From Calendula officinalis (taxonomy: Eukaryota; Streptophyta; Magnoliopsida; Asterales; Asteraceae), in the NCBI GenBank assembly GCA_963853835.1, contig OY970829.1, forward strand, positions 6,864,446 through 6,928,445: DNA of 64,000 nucleotides, written 5' to 3'. Both the position numbers and the translations under genes were made by a program. A model generated the notes under the pieces. It was not told where the DNA came from and did not search any database. It saw only the letters and a list, made by a program, of their open reading frames with translations. Positions within the stretch are counted from its first letter, which is position 1, and the number at the start of each line of letters is the position of its first letter. This document shows positions 57,739-64,000 of the stretch, in pieces.

Positions 57739-58920
57739 TGATAGAGACCGGTTCGAGATGGTCAATCTCCCAAGAATAAAGCCAATTCGAGATGGCTAAT
57801 CTCCTAAGAATTTAAGAAGTAAACTAAAGACTTTTAACAACTTTTTTCTCTCTAATCATTAATCAAAATAGAATTACAATTTATAATGCATCTAAAATAA
57901 CTAATTATCCTACCCACTAACCATGATCTAAATCATGAGAAATAAAAGCATCCATGCAATTAAAACTACCCACTAAATGAAACTAAAACTAAATTTTACT
58001 TGCCTAATAAACATGAAGGAAAACGTGAAGGAAATTAAGGTGTTGATTTTCTAAGTCTTTTGACTTGGTCAAGCACGTATCAATACTCCGTGCCTAAAAA
58101 ACGACCTTGTCCTCAAGGTCGGAGTTCTTGTCCGGTGGTTTCGGAGGAGGCTTGGGTTGTCCCGGTTTAGTGTCGGTGTAAATGGGTAACAAAAACCAAT
58201 ATAGATTAGTTTGGCAATCCGGTTGAATCTTTTTGAAGCCGCATAGTGGTAATGCCATGGATGGTTTTGGATGTGGAAAGATGTCGTGGTTGATTTTTCT
58301 CATAGGTGGAGTTGGCTTTGAGATCGAACATTTGCTTTTGGTGATGCGAGCAACGACGGAAGGTGGTGGCATGGTAGCGGTTGTTGTGATGGTATCCTTT
58401 TGTTTATGATGAAGAAAACTTACAACAAAGGTTGCAAAAGAGGTGGCGAAGTCTTTCCAACAATTGACAAGCTCGTTGTCGGTGTCAATACTAGCCACCG
58501 TATCGGCTAAGTTAGCCAAAGATTTTTCAAGGCGGATAGACATTGGAGGCATGGTACGAATCGATGAAAGCACCATTGATAGAGACCGGTTCGAGATGGT
58601 CAATCTCCCAAGAATAAAGCCAATTCGAGATGGCTAATCTCCTAAGAATTTAAGAAGTAAACTAAAGACTTTTAACAACTTTTTTCTCTCTAATCATTAA
58701 TCAAAATAGAATTACAATTTATAATGCATCTAAAATAACTAATTATCCTACCCACTAACCATGATCTAAATCATGAGAAATAAAAGCATCCATGCAATTA
58801 AAACTACCCACTAAATGAAACTAAAACTAAATTTTACTTGCCTAATAAACATGAAGGAAAACGTGAAGGAAATTAAGGTGTTGATTTTCTAAGTCTTTTG
58901 ACTTGGTCAAGCACGTATCA
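57739..58920 (-). mobile_element. Miniature LTR retrotransposon (TRIM-like), 1182 bp
   Basis: Two 344-bp terminal repeats (57739-58082, 58577-58920) look identical. They start tgata and end tatca, and are flanked by the 5-bp duplication gatca (57734-57738, 58921-58925). On the minus strand the repeat is followed directly by tggtgctttcat, a plausible tRNA-CCA-complementary primer site. The 494-bp interior holds one minus-strand ORF and no protease, RT or integrase. Identical LTRs indicate a very recent insertion, necessarily using helper proteins. Confidence 0.88.
58094..58576 (-). CDS. ORF of the miniature LTR element (160 aa), gag/pol remnant
   Basis: The ATG (58576-58574 on the minus strand) is the first three bases after the LTR; the frame also extends back into the LTR to 58603. 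The N-terminal half, with MPPMSIRLEKSLANL and a helical segment, resembles the start of some gypsy Gag proteins. The extreme C-terminus SDLEDKVVF resembles the end of gypsy polyproteins. This suggests an internal deletion that fused the beginning of gag to the end of pol. A Pro/Lys-rich middle lacks recognisable catalytic motifs. Whether it is translated is unknown. Confidence 0.45.
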   Translation of the reverse strand: MVLSSIRTMPPMSIRLEKSLANLADTVASIDTDNELVNCWKDFATSFATFVVSFLHHKQKDTITTTATMPPPSVVARITKSKCSISKPTPPMRKINHDIFPHPKPSMALPLCGFKKIQPDCQTNLYWFLLPIYTDTKPGQPKPPPKPPDKNSDLEDKVVF

Positions 58921-58925
58921 GATCA

Positions 58926-59415
58926 TTTTAGATTGTATATTACGTAAGAGGATTAGTATTTTTTTAATAAGATTTATATGTAACAATCATGTTCCGATGA
59001 AATTCACGCGCCGATACGATTCCCAGTCATAAGTTTTCAACTCTTGATATACCATTTTATTGACTTATCACTGTCACTACGGCCTACCATACTTTCCATA
59101 GGGTGTGTCGTACAATATAACTCCCCTCTGTGAAATTAACACATCTTTCTCACAGTTCAACAGTGAAATTCACACACACAAACCAAAATCCCAACAAAAT
59201 TTTGCAGTTATTTCACCATTTCCTCCCTGCAAATTGACAGAAATACCCCATGCATTAATCATTCCTCTCTATAGATTCCATAACCATTTAACCCATTTAC
59301 TGAGAGAAACAAATAGTAGCATTTAATTCTTCCTTTTTTTATTCATATAAATATTTATTCATAGTTAGGAACTCAGATTGTGGGGTTTGTTTGTTGTCTT
59401 GATTTTTGCCGAAAA
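58926..59415 (+). other. Upstream region and 5' leader of the DUF620 gene
   Basis: It contains a TATA-like ctctataga (about 59267) and a leader with short upstream frames. No specific operator motif is recognised. Confidence 0.4.
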
Positions 59416-61784
59416 ATGGAAAGGAAACAAGGTTTTTTCTCCACTTTACGAAACGAAGTAGTCCGTGGTTTATCTCCGGCGAGGTCACGTGCCAAGAGTC
59501 CGGTTGCTGTTGTAAGATCCGGGAGTTTAAGTGGTGAAACACTAGCACCGTTGATTGAGGGACCCGATCCGGCAGCATGTGAACTCGGGGAGTCTAAGCG
59601 GGTCGGGTCGGGTATTGGAAACTGGGTGAAAGGACATCTGTCTAGGGCTCCGTCAATGACGTCGTCAATGGCGTGCAGACAGAGGTCTGATCTGAGGCTT
59701 TTGCTCGGAGTTATGGGTGCACCGTTAGCTCCGGTGAACGTTTGCTCCGGCGAACCTCTGCCTCATCTCAGCATTAAGGATACTCCAATTGTAAGTGTTT
59801 TCTTTTGTATGAATTTATTGGCAATTTTCTGTTAGGGTTAATATCATTTTCCGCCATTGTCGTTATCAAGCTGTTGTAATGAATTCTTACAATTAAATAA
59901 ACGCAAATTAAACCTAAAAATTGGATTTTAAATCGGGTTAACTCAACTCAGTGAGTCGAACTCGAATTGCTGAAAAAAATAAAATGTGAATTAAATTGCT
60001 GTCGTAGAAGATCCGATCTGGGCTGGATTTCAATCATTTTCAGGCTTGAAAAGATCCCTGAAATTAAAATACGAATCATTCATGGGGATTTCGGTTGGGA
60101 GTTTGGTGGGACCACATAGGGTTGCATGATTATAATGCTTACTGATTTGCTTCGAAAATTTGGGTTAAATTTTCTTTTTGTTCTTGTGCCTTAAATTTTT
60201 TTGCTAAATTGCAACGGAATGCTGCTTTCTCTGTGTTTTATCTCACAAATTCAAAATGCAGCAATTCGATTAACAAAAACTAGCTACAAATAGATTTGCG
60301 TATGATGTTTGATTTTTTTTCTTGATTTCAAATTTGAATTTGTAAAGTATAGTATTATAAAAATCAAGAGTTGACTTCTTACTGGGTATGTAGGACTATT
60401 ATTTAAATAACCTGGGCATCTAGATTTGAAAAAAATCCTCATTAATGCTATCAAGATTGTTAATTTAAAAATTCAATTTTTAGGAAAATTCATCTGCACA
60501 ATACATACTCCAACAATACACAGCTGCATCCGGTGGACAAAAGCTACAAAATTCCATAAAAAACGCTTACGCAATGGGAAAAGTGAAAATGGTTGCATGT
60601 GAATTTGAAACTGCAAATCGGGTAGTTAAAAACAAAAATCATGCAAAATCAGTTGAATCGGGTCGGTTTGTTTTGTGGCAAATGAAGCCCGATATGTGGT
60701 ATGTTGAGTTGGCAGTTGGTGGTAGTAAAGTTCATGCTGGTTGTAATGGTGAGATTGTTTGGAGACATACTCCTTGGCTCGGGGCCCACTCAGCTAAAGG
60801 GCCCGTTAGACCTCTAAGACGGGCTCTTCAGGTCAACTTTTTTTTCTCTAAATTCTTATAAATTATTGTTTTTGGATAATCACCCTTTTGAAAAATGACA
60901 ATAGATTCTCTTAATTTTGTTTCGTCATGTACTCAGTGGCATATTTGAAAACACCAGGGGTATTTTTGTCATTTTACATTTTAGCAAGTTTTTGGCTAAA
61001 ACTGACATAAACCAAACAAAATCAAATTGATACTTGGGTGGCTTGAAAATTGAACCCTTGTTTTGAATCTTGTTTATAATTTTGTTTTTCTTTTTTTTTT
61101 AATAAAAGTTTGTTTATAAATGTGTTTTTCATTTTTTTTCTTTCTATTTAAAGTATTTTAATAATTCAGGGTCTTGACCCGAAAACAACTGCAAGTATGT
61201 TCATCAATGCAAAATGTATTGGCGAAAAACGGATCAACGGTGAAGATTGCTTTATTCTCAAGCTAACTGCTGACCCACAAACCCTAAAATCCCGAAGTGA
61301 AGGCCCGGCCGAGATCATCCGACACGTGTTATTCGGGTATTTTAGTCAAAAAACGGGCCTAATTATCCACATGGAAGACTCTCATCTGACCCGAATCCAA
61401 ACCAACGGTGGAGATGCGGTTTATTGGGAAACAACAATAAATACATTCATGGATGATTATCGGCCCGTTGACGGGATCATGATTGCACATTCGGGTCGAT
61501 CCGTGGTTACCCTTTTCAGATTTGGTGAAACCGCAATGAGTCATACAAAAACCCGGATGGAAGAAGTTTGGAGTATTGAAGAAGTTGCATTTAATGTGCC
61601 CGGTTTGTCAATTGACTGTTTTATCCCTCCTGCTGATTTGAAAATCGGGTCGGTTAGTGAAATGACGGAATTACCCCTGGAACGGGGTAGAGGCGGCGGT
61701 GGTGGTTATAGTGCGAAAGTTGCAGCGGTTGAGAAACGGATCGTGGGTAGTTTGGGAAATGTGGTTTGGAAGATGGAAGTTTAG
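59416..61784 (+). CDS. DUF620 family protein, 445 aa, three exons
   Basis: Exons are 59416-59790, 60484-60831 and 61170-61784 (125, 116 and 204 residues plus stop), both introns phase 0. The boundaries are att|gtaagt, ttttag|gaa, cag|gtcaac and ttcag|ggt. The N-terminus (MERKQGFFSTLRNEVVRGLSP) is basic with an Arg/Ser-rich stretch. The DUF620 region begins around residue 95 and covers most of the rest, including RPLRRALQGLDP across the second splice, MFINAKCIGEKRINGEDCF, and NVPGLSIDCFIPPADLK near the end, followed by a Gly-rich tail. The family is plant-specific, of similar length, and biochemically uncharacterised as far as I know. It has no stops or frame breaks. Intron 2 uses an unusual gtcaac donor. 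AATAAA-like signals follow at about 61798. Confidence 0.92.
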
Positions 61785-62702
61785 TAGTTTTTGAGGAAAT
61801 AAATAAAATTTGTTTATATAGGGTGAATGGTAGTTTATCTAACACCTTAGTAGTTAATTAGGTAAATTTAAGTAATAATTAGTGAATTAATCAATTACGT
61901 GGAGGTTTATTTTTAGTTTGGCTTCCATTAATGAAGGAAGAAGAGCAACTGATCTACTAAACATATAGACAGACACTGGGGGCACAAAGTAAAGAAAGAA
62001 CTGGTTTCTGGGTTTTTTTTAAATGTTTTTGTTTGTAGGATTCATGTGCTTATTATGTTTGGTGGTGGGTTTTTTTTCACCTACTGATGGTGTTGTAGGT
62101 GTTTTAATGATTGGTGACAGAGAACAAGTTGAGAAGAAGAATATTTTGTGAATCTTGTTCTATTATTTGTGTTGAATTTAACATTATGTTCATATGCAAA
62201 TCTGCTGTTTTTATCTTGTTTAATGTGGTGTTGATCTGTTAAAGATTCTTCACCATGTGTTTTCCTATATGCTATGGATTTTACTTTAGATTTGTGAACA
62301 AGGTGCAATTTAATATCCTTTTTTTTATGTGCACTTTGTATTATTAAATTTCATTAATTATGTTTGTACAGGACAGTTTACTTAAATATTTTGAAGGTGA
62401 GCAAAAAGTATGATCACATAACAGCTTACTTTTTGGGCTTTAGAATTTACCATGAATACTGGAATGTTAAAAAAGGTGAAAAAAATAGTTGTCCTGATAT
62501 TAGTGGAAGGATCAAATTATTAACAATGTGTGTTTTTGATTTAGACTAAAAATAAGTAAATATTACTGGAGTAGAGAAATTGAGACTCGAGGAGATTATG
62601 CTCATATATAAGAACAAAGGAGACATGCAAGTTTGTGGTGACTACATAAGCATAAAATTACTCACTCATACCATGAAACCCAGGAGATAAGTATTTTGAT
62701 GG
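61785..62702 (+). other. 3' flank of the DUF620 gene
   Basis: The first few hundred bases may be 3'UTR. There is no further supported gene before the hAT-type element at 62711. Confidence 0.5.
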
Positions 62703-62774
62703 GTCACAAACAGGGCGGAACTAGAAAAAGTCACTAGTGGTATCACAATAATTTTTTCCCGATACAATATAATA

Positions 62775-62980
62775 CTCCCTCTGTCCCATAAAAAAAAATT
62801 TTAGACACATTCTTTTAGGAGATAGTTAGTGGTGGGGTCCTTTGTGATAATTTTGATTAAAATATAATGTTAGATTGGAGAGAGAGTGTTTTATTGGTGG
62901 AATGATTGATAATAATATTATTTTATTAGGTGGACCCCTCAAATTTGAGCAATGTAAACTTTTTTGTGGGACGGAGGGAG
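62775..62980. mobile_element. Stowaway MITE 1 (206 bp)
   Basis: The ends ctccctctgtcccataaaa and the inverse gtgggacggagggag have TA on both sides. The tip matches the Stowaway consensus of Tc1/mariner MITEs. Confidence 0.88.
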
Positions 62981-63163
62981 TAAGATAAAAAAAGTTTTGA
63001 AATTACAATTGCATTAAATATAACAAAAATAGTGTAAAATATTGCATTCTAAAGTTGACATCCCTGTGAAGGCATTTTTTGAAAGCGATCTATTACATCT
63101 TCAATCTTAACTTAAACAAAAGCTTCTTTTTGCAACATTATAAATCAATGCATCATTCATAAA

Positions 63164-63293
63164 AGGGAATAATTTTTACACCACATTTTTTAATGTTGTT
63201 CCACATTATACAACTACTACTGCAAACTGTACAAATACATAAACATGTATTGTGGTGTAGAGGCTAAGATGTGTGGTGCAAAAATCACCATCT
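63164..63293. mobile_element. Short hAT-type MITE, copy B (130 bp)
   Basis: It begins agggaataatttttacacca and ends ggtgcaaaaatcaccatct. The 8-bp duplication ttcataaa is at 63156-63163 and 63294-63301. It is a relative of copy A at 51556. Confidence 0.8.
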
Positions 63294-63498
63294 TTCATAA
63301 AACCATCACCCATTTTTCAACATGCGTGAGTGGGCGTCTAAGGGGGAAAATGTTTTTTTAATTAGGTTTGGATTTTGGATTAGACTTTGGGTTGGACTAT
63401 TGCTAATATTTTGGATTTTTTTTAATATTACTTTGGGTTATTGGGTAGTTTTTTAATCTGATAATAACACCCTAATACCAAAAAAAAAAAAAAAAGTA

Positions 63499-63811
63499 AT
63501 TCCTCCGTTTCAAAATAAGTGATACACTTTGGAGTTTGCGGTTTTTGAGGCAAAATATGATAATGAAGGTTAATTAGATTAAATTGGATAGTTAGTCGAA
63601 GATGAGTCCCACATATATTAATTAAAAGTGAATTTAATGATGTTTAAAAGTAAAATTAAGGGTAAATGTGTCATTTCATTATATTAAAGGATGTAGTTAG
63701 TGGGTGTGGACCCCACTACCTTTTACCAAATATGGTAAGTTTTCAAAGTGTATCACTTATTTTGAAACATTCAAAATAGAAAGTGTATCACTTATTTTGA
63801 AACGGAGGAAG
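63499..63811. mobile_element. Stowaway MITE 2 (about 313 bp)
   Basis: The ends ttcctccgtttcaaaataag and the inverse ttattttgaaacggaggaag have TA flanks. Near the right end the terminal aaagtgtatcacttattttg segment is duplicated in tandem. It is the full-length form of the 53-bp copy at 8711. Confidence 0.82.
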
Positions 63812-64000
63812 TATTAAAATTTTGTACTGTGCAAAAAAATTTGAGTAGTGGCACGTGCCACCGTGTGCTAACCTTCACTTCCACCCCTGGTCACAAAATG
63901 GATGTAATAAATTGAATAATAGTAAATGATATTTTAGTGTGTGAATATTAAAAAAATGGTTTTGTTAATGACAGCCGTAAGGGCTATCTCTAACATGCAT

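Larger units (their letters stand above)
62711..63889. mobile_element. Non-autonomous hAT element (1179 bp) hosting three smaller MITEs
   Basis: The tips cagggcggaa and ttccacccctg are imperfect inverses with CAGGG-type hAT termini, flanked by the perfect 8-bp duplication gtcacaaa (62703-62710, 63890-63897). Two Stowaway-type MITEs and one short hAT-type MITE lie inside. Confidence 0.85.

Noticed and set aside
62364..62549. 61-codon frame downstream of the DUF620 gene
   Set aside because: It has no recognisable domain, unremarkable composition for AT-rich intergenic DNA, and no gene context.

Overview
This is a repeat-dominated plant nuclear window. It holds spliceosomal introns, AT-rich intergenic DNA, Stowaway, Tourist, hAT and Mutator MITEs, Helitron ends, and nested copia and gypsy LTR retrotransposons. 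The retroelement families resemble ones I associate with composites (Asteraceae); that is from memory and not provable here. Only one clearly conserved host gene is present: a three-exon DUF620 gene at 59416-61784. A short C2H2 zinc-finger ORF at 6283-6477 is a weaker candidate.

Layout. 1-12.6 kb: a Mutator-type MITE; a probable Helitron (about 675-4515) carrying an exon-like fragment of a lipid/sphingoid phosphate phosphatase; a second Helitron-like tail; the zinc-finger ORF; an hAT-type MITE; and one end of a CACTA element. 12583-38543: a Ty1/copia element ('element 1', 304-bp LTRs, TSD aatgt) with gag, pol and a third ORF of 1233 codons. A 10.2-kb Ty3/gypsy chromodomain (Tekay/Del-like) element, 27171-37375 with TSD ccact, sits inside its 3' region. 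The gypsy coding region is intact only if three short phase-1 introns are removed. 39981-51282: a minus-oriented gypsy-type solo LTR split by 'element 3' (40542-50138, TSD tgatc). Element 3 is a relative of element 1 that has lost everything except the coiled-coil part of gag. It is itself hit by a solo LTR (44610-45753) and, in its right LTR, by a Tourist-like MITE. 51-57 kb: a SINE-like remnant, a second minus-oriented gypsy-type solo LTR (54258-56275) and hAT-type MITEs. 57739-58920: a miniature LTR element with identical 344-bp LTRs. 59.4-61.8 kb: the DUF620 gene. 62711-63889: an hAT-type element containing three further MITEs.

The most interesting signals are: (a) three phase-1 introns in a chromodomain gypsy element, placed so that unspliced RNA gives Gag alone and spliced RNA gives Gag-Pol; (b) three tandem two-tier stem-loops upstream of the polypurine tract in elements 1 and 3, with compensatory changes in the stems, pointing to a conserved structured RNA; (c) palindromic minisatellites in the leaders of elements 1 and 3; (d) the large third ORF, preceded by its own leader-like sequence. 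Insertion boundaries come from matching TG..CA or TIR ends and target-site duplications read by eye. LTR divergences are hand counts.
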